From positions 66,080 to 130,079 of the forward strand of contig JTDE01001130.1 of assembly GCA_014338405.1 (NCBI GenBank): a stretch of 64,000 nucleotides of DNA, written 5' to 3'. Both the position numbers and the translations under genes were made by a program. This DNA comes from Paragonimus skrjabini miyazakii. Taxonomy: Eukaryota > Platyhelminthes > Trematoda > Plagiorchiida > Troglotrematidae. This document shows, in pieces, positions 49,714 through 61,841 of this stretch (the stretch's first letter is position 1; each line of letters starts with the position of its first letter). Under the pieces are notes generated by a model. The model made no database searches. It saw nothing but the letters and a program-made list of their open reading frames with translations, and was not told where the DNA came from.

Positions 49714-49902
49714 ATGGACTCGATGGATGACACTGTTATTGAAATGCGACGTCATCATCTCTGTCTATGTATGTGCCCATGGTTTCAAAACGATTGCCAA
49801 GTAAACCTCAAGAATGTACTTCAGAACATCAAGTCTATGGTTCAGCTATCGAGCTCACAAGTCCAAATTAGTACAGGAAACCTAAATCTTTATGACTGCA
49901 GG
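49714..49902 (+). CDS. possible internal exon of an unidentified gene
   Basis: Acceptor-like GTGTCATCTAG|ATG and donor GACTGCAG|GTAATA enclose 189 bases open throughout (63 codons, phase 0 at both ends). It reads MDSMDDTVIEMRRHHLCLCM and then VNLKNVLQNIKSMVQLSSSQ and VQISTGNLNLYDC. The second half looks like ordinary protein. No family recognised and no neighbouring exon identified. Confidence 0.3.
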
Positions 49903-50351
49903 TAATATGTGGCTGGAATTTTTAATTTCGTTAACCGCTTGTTGGAATTCGTCTATCTTACCCAATATTTAAGGCTATCATGGAATTTTATGAGCAGCCA
50001 ATTATACAACACTTCATTAACTCCCGTGACAGTAAGTATGTGTTCACAATCGAACATACGATGTCCCGTTCACACTGATAAAAGATAGGACATTCAATAA
50101 AATTCTTTCACAATCTTTTTATGCTGAATTTCGAACAAACCTTTTTCACGGAAGACGCACAAAGTAGCAATCATAGTAATTGTTGAAAAGAATGGAAAGG
50201 ATCGAAAACATACGTCAGACTATACGGTGAACTGATAGTAATAATTGCGCACTTGACTACTGTGTTGAAAAAAAATCATAACAGCGAGGATGAGAGCAAA
50301 ACTAGGCATTCACAATGCATTAGAACAATAACAAAAACAGCCACGGTTACA

Positions 50352-50465
50352 TCACCGGTTGCTATCTAGCAACAAGTAAGTTGCGTTTTGACTGGCCAGT
50401 TCGGTATTAGTTTCTACGTCCTTGACGTAAGCAACTCCGTTGTTTATATCCGACAGGTGTTCAAA
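50352..50465 (+). repeat. dispersed repeat family C, copy 1
   Basis: GGTTGCTATCTAGCAACAAG through GGCCAGTTCG to CCTTGACGTAAGCA resembles 57272-57352 with many substitutions. Confidence 0.45.
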
Positions 50466-53400
50466 CAGTGTTTGATCACCATCCCTCACAAACAAATTCC
50501 ATCTAGCAACTGTTTGACTAGTAGGCATCAATCGACCATATTCCCACATGCAACAACTGCGTAGGCTCTGATCGGTCTTCAATCAGTTAACTGCTTCGGT
50601 GCCGTGTCATTACGATAGCTGTGTTTTAATTTGTTTGTCTGATGAACGAAATCAGATTATGCTGTTCCTCAGAATATACTCACAATTATAGATTATCCGA
50701 TTGAGTCCAAGTGCAGCAGATGAGCTTCGCTGGTTGATATACTAGGATTCATGAAAATCATACTGAAATCATGCAGTCAGCGTACCAGAAAATCTTACAC
50801 CACGTGGGACAGAATAAAGTAATGCATAGTTCCCTTTCAGGATGTGGGGTTCACAGAAAGGAATAGAAGGCGCTCATAACTATTTATAAATTTAAATTTT
50901 CCGCTCGCTTGCAAACCATTGTTACAAGTTACCCCAGACTCACTGAAACCCGTAAGTAAGTTCAGAATCCGACAGCATTCACAAGAAATGGACAGAAACT
51001 TGGTCTGACTCCGAGATTCCAGGTAATTAGTACCTTTAGAAAACAAGGCGGCCTAAGTAATATATACGTAAGTAGTAGTATATAAGTAGTACATATGTGA
51101 TAGATAAAATTTGCGGGACACAGGACCGGCATCGTAGTTTCCGCACTTGTCTGGTGAAGTTTGACCAGCAAACATATACTTCTTATGCCAACATATTTTC
51201 TAAAAGTACAACTCGCCCGGAACCTTGCAGTATATCTGGTTTGTGTACATTTCTTGCGAGTACCGTTTTACATGTGAATTAAACGACGTAGTTGATTGAG
51301 TGTTAAATAAAAGACAGAAAATAATCAGTAACTGAGGATTGTTTTCAAACTTCAGTATCTGTAATTCATACGGTAAGATGTGTGATGGAGGTACACTACA
51401 ACCGCATAGCTCCTGATGAGTGGCAACAATCAAAGAACCAGTTGGGTGTTCCCAGCCAATTTCGGGTGAGATACACATATTACTTGTAGCAATAGTGAAG
51501 CATTTTTCCTCACCATTGTACCTCTTCGTATGTTGAATGAAACATGGACCAATTAACTCTCAGTCATCAAAGTCAATTGTCATTGCATTGGACAAAATGA
51601 ACTAGTTTCAATAAACCGTTGAATACACTGGCATAACCGTAAATCTTTGGATCCGAACAAGTCCGAAACTAAGTGAAACAAAAAAAAGAAGTCTTGTTAC
51701 CGGTGAACAGTTAGCGATCGTATCAGAATATTTACGTAGTATATATGAAATCGTACCTGGTGAGTTAGGGTAATCCACTCAGTGCAGTGTAATCGGGTTA
51801 TTAGGATTATCTTTCAAATCCGTTAAAACATCCGAAAATATTGAAATTTATACGGAACCATTGACAAAAATTACAATACAAATGTCCCCATCACTTTGAA
51901 TGTGAGTTGATCAGATAGCCAAATTATCCAGCTGACAAGGTGTTCAAAATGAAACGACCAATCAACGGAAAGTGAACTCATTAAAACAATCAGTTATAGA
52001 CGAGAATGAAAGGGTGTCAAATAATACCGAGTAGGAAGTTTAGTGAATACGCAGATAGTTTCGGAAAAACGAAGAAAATACAGATGCATTCTTTGCTTGC
52101 AACCATGGTACAAAATCCAACACAGTTGTTTACTGCATACAGTAAAAAGCAAAATAAAGGCAAACTTTCGATCGACAAACCAAACATACTTCAATGAATT
52201 CAATAGATGACAACGTAACAAACATTTTTCAGCATGTTTGGTACGAGCCAGTATTGTTCCGATTATGATCTGTAACTGGCAAAGATGATCAGACACTACT
52301 TTGCAGAAGACAAAGCTGACTCGAACGTCCAAGCTGATAACTGTTGTGGCCGAGCTAATAAGAGGATATCGTTAACAAATGTTCTTCAGCATGTTGTAAT
52401 GGTAAAAAGGGAAAGACGCAAAACTAGTGACGGAAAAATGAATGAGTGCACTCAGTTGGATTAGACAAAACTCCATGATCCTTAACGTCTTGAGAATTTT
52501 GATCCATTTTCCGAGTTACTTGAAATTATATGAATACCAAACACCAAAATATCAGAAACTAACAACCACGTATGTGTGAAAAATGCTTAGCACTGGGAGA
52601 AAGTTTGGTGGAAAACAGCACTGTGGAAATGACACGCAACAATATCAAGAGCCAAACAGAAGTGGTAGTCATCTGTTTCGATGGTCTTTCCGCATACCAA
52701 TCGGCTATGTACACAAAAAAAATGAACTGCAGATAAACTTTTAACAGATACGAACGAACGTGTCTCCATTACGGTCAACCAAAGCAACGATAATGTTTGA
52801 GCTGATACGTGAACAAATTAACAAAATAGTATCGAATAGTAAACTCACAATGACACATTGCTAAAGGTTCTATTCTGTGACTGCTGAGAGTCGTCAATGG
52901 CTTACTGCACTAATTAGGTCAGTTTGTCGTGATGACACGAAATACGAAACTGACGGTTGCGGACTGAAGACCGGCGTGTAACGACTGCTGCTCCATGAAT
53001 AACCACAGACCAATCAGGAGTTGTAATTGGTGTGATGTTCTTTGGACCGACATTTCCTACAACCCGACCACAAACGCTCCAGCTGCTGTGTTGTCCAACA
53101 TGAAGGAGCACTGTAGTAGAATGGGTGACAAGTGGTCATCTGTGTGTGCACACTACTTTAGTTACCTTTCGTTGTGATTGTGGTTTCACTGTGACCTGTT
53201 TACACACACGTGTATGTTGATCCAGAAAATATGGTATGAATTGTTTTGTTAAAAAATGTTACTAAGTTAAGATGATTTCCGTAACGCACAGATGATTCAG
53301 CTGAGGTTTGGGCATATACCGCGTTCAGTATGTACACATTTTATGCAAAATATTTTACTATTTCCGTTGTTTGAACAAAACACGGGGATGGGTTGATGCA

Positions 53401-54762
53401 CGCCTGTAGTACTGACTCATCAGTACGAAATCCACAACAAATGAATCGGTTTTTCATATCAAATAAGTAGAGTGAATGGAACGGATAATCAATCGGTGTG
53501 TTATGGTAGTTCACTAAATCCAGGTTCACGAATACTGGTTTCTGAAAATACATAGCTTCGATTGATTCTGACCACCTCAGTAAACCACAAGAATCTTGAC
53601 TTAGAAGGATCTAATAAGATATCGAATGTACAAACTAGCTCGATAACGTGACCAGTGAACAAGACGTGTTTAGAGACTACTGACATTAGTTGTTTGTGTT
53701 CTCTGGTAATACAGGCTTCTGCACTCACTTAAGCAACTGTTCCTTAACCTTGGAAACTAAGCATCTCTCGGCTCCGCCCATGTAACCTTCTCCACAGTTA
53801 TAGATATCTATTTATACACATATCCACAGGGATTTAAATGTGACAGTACCAAGACCACGCATGTTTTTAGACTGCGCCGAATACAATGAATAAAAACTAA
53901 AAAAGCAAACGCACCGCATCACTGCACAAAATTTAGGTCCACTCGACGGGTGGATGTATTCGGCTGTTCGTCTGTACGACCCTCAACAATATCGCAGACA
54001 GGAATATAAGAGGTTTGTCTGTCTTGCATAGTTCTCACAATGGCGATGGATGGTCAGAGTGTGCTGCAAAGCATTCTTTCCGAGGGCTAATCAACAGTTA
54101 ACTCAACTAATATAATCAGTTATGATACAGAAGCCTCCTCAAACCAGTTATAAGTTCGAGACTATCCGAAGTAACCAGAACATGAGTCAGAGAGTTTTAG
54201 ATCAGACGACAAGGGTACTGAGATAGGTGTCAATACTACGTTCAAGTTATTAGTGCCGGTAGAAACGGGGTATCTGAAGATGAAACTGGGACTAACAGTT
54301 CCAAACAAAAAAAGGGTCGAAGTGTAAAACCTGTTCGGTTGCTATCGCGGTGTCATCAACAGTACAAACAGCCATTTTTGTGCGAGAAAAATGGAGTAGC
54401 ATTATCCGATAACAACTGCCACGGCATACCGAGAGAAAAGTTTATTTTCAGTTGAGAATGAAGTAAAGGTTTGTTGTCAACCCTACGTTACATCATGAAG
54501 TGGAGCCTGACGATCGACGGTGTTCGCTGTTAAGCTGCTTGATTGCGTAACCGTTTATTGCACCCATTTTGGTGAGGGCTAGGTAGCCACTGGTGCTCAG
54601 TTCTGCTAAACTAAAGCGAACGGCATCTGTCTTTATAAGTATAGTTAACGTTTGAGTTAGTGAAGTGAGACGTCTTTTGCTTAACTGGAGATGTGGAGTT
54701 TGTATACAACTGCCGTTTTTGCAACAAAGAGCGTACGGACAACAGCTGGTCTCAGGGATTGT
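50466..54762. other. non-coding, nothing recognised
   Basis: Chance-sized frames, including a plus-strand one at 52006-52197 and a minus-strand one at 51994-52332 that overlap each other; neither has recognisable similarity. Confidence 0.45.
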
Positions 54763-55010
54763 CTAACTAATCGAATAATGGTATCCCTCTGAATGACAGA
54801 TGCAGAGCCTCTCTCTTCTTAAGAGCCACAAATTGGCGCCACTTCGCACATCAGTAGTATTGAAATATCTTTTAAATCCTTCCGGATAACCGTCACGAAG
54901 GAAAATCGCTTCTACCAGACGTAGTTCTTGACCCAGTGTCAAAGATGCTACACAAGGCAAAAAATGTTTACAGAGTGATATCAAGCAAACGACGCCAAAA
55001 CTAAAACCTG
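54763..55010 (-). mobile_element. second Penelope-like or related retroelement fragment
   Basis: The minus-strand frame contains TLGQELRLVEAIFLRDGYPE then GFKRYFNTT, resembling the 'EL..L...F..NGYP..F' segment between the RT and endonuclease of Penelope-like elements. The rest of the frame (up to 55218) is not recognisable. A fragment only. Confidence 0.45.
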
Positions 55011-55359
55011 CAATAAATGGACAACGAGAATAGCTTACGAGAACCCCACGAAATAATTGTGAACAGTTGGTCGCGACGAGGAATTCTGTAAATACTGACC
55101 AGGAAGGTGCTTCCAAAAATGCTCCGATAATTGGTGGGGGATTTAGAACTGACCAAGAACTTTCGGTTGAGCAGGTCGTCGAAAGCGTTGTGACTAGAAC
55201 TGACAGTTGTTTCCTCAAAAGGACACCGCGGCTGGTCTTGGACTCATCTAATTGACTTGCCTCGATGACTGGATATCAAAACTGCCTTTGCTAATGAATA
55301 AATTTGATAATTTAGAATATTACTGATAAGTAGGTTGGCAGATTGATTAATTTAGAAGA

Positions 55360-55840
55360 GATCCAAGTGTGAAAACTCTGGGTTTTGGCTTAATTCGAAT
55401 TAGCGACGGAAACAGCATGCCCAAACACGGAACACACGCTCTACAAGCTGAGCTACGAAACCACGCTGGATATTTAACATTTGGGCTCGGTCACCCACTC
55501 ATCCCACTGTATCACATGGAATCCATCAAACGGTCCGGGGGATTGACTGCCCGGAGTGGATTTCTCAAACAGTTCACGCTGGAATCCACCGCTGAATAGT
55601 AAATTTGTATTACTAATAGGTAATGTGACAGATTTGGCGGATCTCAACGTGAACTGTTTGAGAAATCCTGTCTGGGCAGCTAATCCGTTGGATTATTTGG
55701 TGAAATTCATAGTACACTGCAAGTTAGGCGAGTAACCGAATCAAAATGTGAAATTGTTGAGCTCCCACCGTCGCTTCGTAGCTCAAATGGGCATGCTGGT
55801 CCGAACCCAAGATTGTACGTAATTGGGTTTCACCTAAAGC
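55360..55840. repeat. foldback element: two tRNA-like repeats head to head
   Basis: The left arm (about 55400-55605) and the right arm (about 55630-55830) are imperfect reverse complements, separated by about 25 bases. The best-matching core is GTGAACTGTTTGAGAAATCC. Each arm carries a tRNA-like head: minus strand TTTCGTAGCTCAGCTTGTAGAGCG with a later AATTCGAAT B-box-like site, and plus strand CTTCGTAGCTCAAATGGGCATG. Inverted SINE pair or foldback transposon; a different family from the 28.6 kb element. Confidence 0.65.
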
Positions 55841-56769
55841 AGTCTTTATCACGTGTTCTTTCCGAAATCAACGAAATCCAGAACCAAATCAACTTAATGA
55901 TGTAATCAATTTCGGGCTTGTTTTTATTAGTACACATCTGGGTCTGCCGGCCCTAATAACTGGAACATAATGTTGACTCCTGTTTCTACACACTTGACCT
56001 GTGACCCGAAAATTTCAAAATAACGAACTGATTCACATCCTAGTTGCCTCGGATAATCGCATGGTTGTAACCGACTCACCAAATTTGAAGAATTTTTAAT
56101 GTCAGAATGAATATTATACATTACTACCGATTGCTCGCACAGTTTGTTTGTAGACTAGTCATCAAGAAACCGCTCGATCGTGCAGCGTCGTGGTAGTCTG
56201 ATGGAAATTTCTTAACTTTATAGACTGCATTTAGCAAACCAATAGCTTTCAAGTCCCTTTAAGATCACGATATTCAGTAATCACCCTGCTTTGGCAGAAC
56301 CGATTAGTCTCACAGATCTCCTACTTTTCATAAGTAACAAGAGTTTAGTGATGGCTACAGGGATTACGATTTCCGTCACTGGCAACCGTCAGTCCCGACT
56401 ACCAGCAATAAATTGATCTCCGGGTGTCACAGTATGTCTGTTAGTCAAGCTATGTGACACCCACTAGTCTAATCTACCCACTCTCCCTCTAGATGACGAA
56501 AACCAGTCACGAGAAATCCCGGAAGGTTCTTCACGGATTAGATTCCGCAGTGGTTTTTGTTCTTCCTACATGACAAGTTGAGGGTTTTACCGGGGGTCGT
56601 TTGTAAAGTTTTATACCCCTCGGTGGGCATTTTTTTAGGCGCAGTCGAATGGTCATCTACGTAGCAGTTTATTCCCAACTGGTTAATTTGTCATCTCTGT
56701 TGGTCAAATCGACTTGTAAACACTCAAGAAAAGACGAGTAATCAAGTCATTCATGGGCGAACCGAATGT
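55841..56769. other. non-coding, nothing recognised
   Basis: No supported frame or repeat. Confidence 0.5.
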
Positions 56770-57027
56770 GTAACGTGCGGCCAAAACCAGCAAGCGCACA
56801 TGGATTGAATTGTGTAACAGGGCGTGCCGCGGTGTTGTCGGCGCCGTCTTAGTCTACTTTTGTGTAAGTCGTGTGCACGGTTTAATGGGCCTTTGGCTCA
56901 TGCTGGTTTGTGTTGTTTCCTTTTACAGGATCGTTGTTGGAACTCTTACTTCGGAAGAACGCTGTCCCCCAGTTGCTCCGTAAGTGAAACGGACAATCAG
57001 AGCGGAAGCGGCCGGTTTGTATGTTAC
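56770..57027 (+). repeat. dispersed repeat family B, copy 3
   Basis: Starts GTAACGTGCGGCC and ends ATGTTAC. Best copy for the internal intron-like segment: GTAAGT at 56864 to TTTTACAG ending 56928, 65 bases. No transposase frame is present, so it would be non-autonomous. Confidence 0.8.
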
Positions 57028-57271
57028 AAATGAATAGTCACCACTGCGTACTAATTACCGAGTTCAATGACATGCTCAGGTGTTGGATTTCTGAATAGTC
57101 CGTGGGGAGTTGCATCTCAGATTATGTGGTCTAACGAAAGGCCAGTTGTCCTGACTGTTGCGTACTCGGGCAATGAGCCGGGAAAATCAGAAAATGAAGG
57201 ACCGGGCTGCACGGAACAAACCCTTTTTTTTGGAAGGCAACGTCTACTTATAAAGAAAGCATTTACGTTAG

Positions 57272-57385
57272 TGGTTGCTACCCGACAGCGATCATGTTGT
57301 GGTTTGATTGGCTAGTTCGTTGTTGTATCCCACCACCTTGACGCAAGCAGTTCAGCTATCGAAATTCGACAATCTCCTGGCCACC
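57272..57385 (+). repeat. dispersed repeat family C, copy 2
   Basis: GGTTGCTACCCGACAGCGAT through GGCTAGTTCG to CCTTGACGCAAGCA aligns with the copy near 50.35 kb. Origin unknown; coding in either copy is not supported. Confidence 0.45.
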
Positions 57386-59984
57386 CCCGTCTACGTAGCA
57401 GCTGACCACCGTTCTGATTGGTTGATGCTAACCAACATCAACTCTGTTCGTAACAGTCTATGTGTGAGCTTCGATCGGCTGTCAGTTCTCCAAACAGTCC
57501 ACTGCATTAGTCCAATCCTATTACACTGGTCATCAGTCTAATACAAGCCACAAGTGAACCAAATAAGTGATTACCAGCCAATGGATGTCAGGCTTTTGAC
57601 GAATAGATCACGTATAGAACCATCCGATGAGAAAAGAGACAAACTAAGCCGCGTGAAAAACTACTAGGTGCAAATAACTGTCGACAAACAGCAAATAACT
57701 CAACGATAAATAACCGTTAATTTCCTCAAAGAATGGTGCCAAACACGGGCGGTTGTTTACTGTGACGGAATCAACTACCGGTAGGTAGGTGGGGTTGATT
57801 GCAAATGACAAAAATTGTCGCAGCATTGATTCAAGCGTGACCCCGCCATCCTCTTAGGGGTTGAGGACATCGATCAATCTCGATGATCCAGAGCGAGGCA
57901 GTTCACTGTCAAACACCGCACACTGTATTATCCCCAGTTCTCGATCTTGACTCGGTGTACTTCTAGGTATGTATTCTCCGTGCTCAACTGCTCCTGGCTT
58001 TTAGTAATCACAGGTATCTTGACCAGTCAAATTCCACACCAACTTATAAGTACCTGATAGTTTCGCCTACTTGAGCATCACAGTCCGAGCGCTGTACACA
58101 CTTGAGTAGATTATACGGTGGAATGAAATATGTTGATCATCAACCAAACGTATAGGTCACATAAGCAATCAATACCAAAAAGCAAACAATTACAGCGGAT
58201 TGCTTTACTCATTCTGCTAGTGAGCACGCAAAAGTGCTGCGGGTCTGGGATCAGACCAATGCAATATACATGCAATTCCGAGCCGTGTTGGTTGAACTCT
58301 GAAAGTAACGACTTAGGTCCAACCGACATATTTAAAGAAAACGGCTGGTGAAACAAATCTTTGTGTAACTCGTTAGTAATGTAGATGAAGCAAGTTAACG
58401 AAAATTTCCGACTATGCATAATCAATCATTTCAATAATTGGACGTATGAACACAAATACAGCCGTGCTGATGCGTTTGAGGAGTTTCAGTAACTACCGTA
58501 GTTTTTGTCTCACAACCGGCTTTCAGCTAACTAGAAAATACCGATCAACTAGAGAAGTTGAAATAAGCCAACACCCACAATATGCGAGACAATAACATTT
58601 TAAGCCTACAGGAGTGAGTTCATTCGGGGTACTGTCAACACTACGATGTTGCAAGTCTTCAAAGAATTAGAAATTACTAGAGTACAGTGGCATCTGGTTG
58701 GTTTCCCTCTCGAAGAAACCGCCAAGTATTGCCTTATTACGCGCAGCAGCGAACTAACAAGAATGATGGTCTATTGACGTAAAAAAACTTACACAAGTAC
58801 AATTGATGCGAGGTTTGTACTTACTATGGTAATCGAATTTCGATAGTGTGCACCGTCACCGTTAATACTATTAGCATTTGGTTACTTTTGCCAGTAAAAA
58901 AAGGTTGCAGTCATTGAAACTGCGGCGCAAAGAATGTAGAACGTCATTTTACGAATAGCCAGTTTTCCAGTAAATGTCTCGAGCATTACAACAATTACTT
59001 ATGCGTAAGGATTCTGAATTCATTCTCATAAAAAAAATAAACGAACAGCCGGGCCAGGAACGCAATGCACGATGGATGGTTCTTTGTCTCAGATAGGAGA
59101 CGCTTTGTGGATGACATGTGATAACTGTACCAAGTCGAACTGGATAGTTTGCTGAGGAGGTCCTAAAGCCTGGTATGCAGTCAAACGAGTAATCAAAGGT
59201 ATCTATTAATCACAAACGCGTCCCCGGCAAATTGAGGCACGTCTAAACCACTTCCCTCGATGAAGCCTCCTACTGACTGGACGATGGCCATGGTCCTGAA
59301 CACGGTGGTAAACTGGTAGGTACAATGTTCTCATTTTTTATGCTTAAAAGTGACGAATTATGAAGTAGGCAAACGGAGGGTTGGAAAACTTTTTGGGCAG
59401 CTGCTCACTATATCATCTTTTAAGGCCCAAAAGTGGTTGAAAGTCGTCGAACGTGGAAACTCTAGGACGGAATACAGTGAACCAAGATATAAATACGAGG
59501 CATACCCGAAACTGGTTTACAGTGGATTTGTGCATGAAGACCTAAACACTTGAGAACACCGAACTGTTGGGTTGTGGAACAATGGTGAAAAAATAAAGTG
59601 TTAAAGTGAAGAAGACTGAACATCAAGAATGTCTTGTTTCTAAACCATACTCAACGAAGAGAAACGGATTGCAAAAACCGATTATAACAGAATGAAGCCT
59701 GTTGGTTTCACAATACCGCTTGTGGTCTGCCAAAATTCATAAAACTAAAATGTCCCTTCGTCGTATAGTAGTTCAGTGAACGACGAATTAAATCGCTAAT
59801 CATAAACATACGCGAAGTCCAATATCAAGGCGTCCACATCTAGCAAACAAACAACCGAGCTACAAGTGAAAACAAAGTGCCGTCAAAAAAGTTTCTATAC
59901 GGCTCTCACTACTACAAGCCCCTAAGCACACAGTCTACACGCCACTTGAGCAAACAACATTCACACCACTAAGCCCGATCACCC
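57386..59984. other. non-coding, nothing firmly recognised
   Basis: A plus-strand frame at 59350-59553 (YEVGKRRVGKLFGQLLTISS and on) looks mildly protein-like but lacks splice support and similarity. Confidence 0.4.
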
Positions 59985-60440
59985 GCCATCTCACCTAACG
60001 TCTCCAGTCACCGACTCTGGGAGTCGTAAGGGCCCCAGCCCGGGACACGAACCCGATCGACAATGGCCAACCCCTTCGTGAACGACTTTAATTCTCTACG
60101 TCAGGTCATCATCTGTTCAACTCACATTTTACACTAATCGGCCGCATCATCGACAAATAGTGCGCGGTGTGGCAGACATCTAGGTGACACCTTTAGGATG
60201 TGGCCTAGCCAACCAAGCCTGTGCAAATGTGAGGAATGAACAGAAGAACTCGTTTGACAAACAGTACAAAAAACCCGCTTTGATGTTTATTCGTTGATAT
60301 CACCCGATGCAACCGACCGAACGCAGACACCGACAGTCAAACACCTGAAGATGTTTCACCTGAGCAGCCAAGTTTCGCTGCCGTAAAGCAATATAGCACT
60401 CACTGTTACAGTTCGGGAATGAGGGCGGGACTTCTACTCT
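59985..60440 (-). mobile_element. RTE-like LINE remnant, C-terminal end of the polyprotein
   Basis: Minus-strand frames read, in order across frameshifts and stops: ILLYGSETWLLR, VKHLQVFDCRCLRSVGCIG, HLHRLGWLGHILKVSPRCLP then HRALFVDD, and RRELKSFTKGLAIVDRVRVP followed by GWGP. This order is the conserved region after the reverse transcriptase in trematode RTE-clade LINEs (YGSETW, RCLRSI.RI, RLRWLGH.LR, then W...LK). Several frame breaks make it a pseudogene copy. The RT upstream of it (above 60440) is not recognisable. Confidence 0.75.
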
Positions 60441-61631
60441 TATTCGGAATCACAATGTAGCCATTCAAAGAGCACTCAGAAAAGTAAGGAACAAACGATT
60501 GAGGCAGCATCTAACTTGGTCTACAAGGTCGCTTTCAAACAATAGAACAAAACAGTACGCCGGTCAAACTAGAAGAGAGGGAAACGCAATATAAAACGGA
60601 GAGATTGGTATTAAACACATGATTAAAAGTAGAAAATCATCAATGGATTTCGGAAACGTGGCAACAGAGCATGAACCCGATACGCAGGCGAACTCACAGG
60701 AGTTTGGTGGGCAAAGCAAAATTCAATCGATCACGTGAACTTGGAAGAAGTCTATGAACTGAAAACCGGAAAGGTGGATTAATCAGTTAATCGGGAATAC
60801 CATCTCATCAACCAAAGGCACACTAGACACTATTCGGAATCCAATCATAACTATTCGAATGTCTGGCCTTTTGTTCTTTGAAACACACTAATATGAAATA
60901 GAGCTCTCAAAACGAACACAGGAAGTTGTAGTGATGAAGTTACGCAGCTGGGCGACGAAGCGCTTACAGGGTAGTCAACCGTCCCGGAGAACAACTAACA
61001 CCAGTAGTACTGGCTGGGTTCTCCAAACTATCTAACAAGTCGATATCCTCAGAGGAAGTTGACTCTCACTGACAGAGACATCAGGAATTGAGTGAGTGTC
61101 TGCAAACAATGTGTGCCTAATAAACGAGCACTATACTCGCTGAATCGACAAACGCGCAAATCGATCACGAACCATGGGGGGAGCGCAACGCGCCAAAAAC
61201 GTTATCTACTTAGGAAAATGTACGCCAAGAAAGCGACAGTGATTATCCCCAAACAATGGGGAAGACGAACTCCTCAATATTTTTAGGACTACTGACCGGT
61301 CTACACAACCATACCCGAGAGCACTGGTCAAATCGTTATCTTGAGCCTCAAACCCGAAACAAAACAATTGTGAACCGTCGGAAATGTGCACCTGAGAATA
61401 AATATCAATAAACCTGGCCTGTCACCCCGACACCTAAAAAATACCGAATAAGTTCTAAACACACGAACCTTATGGCGACGTTACCAAATCAGTCACTATA
61501 AAATATATTGGCAACTTTTAGCCATTTGAAATAACACTTCTAGGGCTAGTACGATAACACAATTCCCTCAACAAAGCAAGAGGTTGTAACCAACAGCTTG
61601 TTGGCATCGAAGACAATTTCGTCGCATACCT
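60441..61631. other. non-coding, nothing recognised
   Basis: No supported frame; could include decayed upstream parts of the LINE. Confidence 0.4.
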
Positions 61632-61841
61632 GTGCGCCTAAGTACAAGATATCCACAATTGAAAAAAACCCAAAACCATTCCCCTTCGGTTACAGCGTAC
61701 CTGTACGAGCCGGAAAGCAAAAGTACGCAAATGATCAACTTGTCGGCCCCGTTTGAAGACACAGTTGGCGTCTCGCGTGACGGACGATTATTCAACCTCA
61801 TGCCAATCGGCCATCTTGAGGTCCAAGGGGGCGAGATCTAA
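61632..61841 (+). other. protein-like open stretch, unidentified
   Basis: The frame includes SVTAYLYEPESKSTQMINLS then APFEDTVGVSRDGRLFNLMP, ending LEVQGGEI and stop. Composition is protein-like, but neither a start nor splice sites are convincing, and no family is recognised. Confidence 0.2.
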
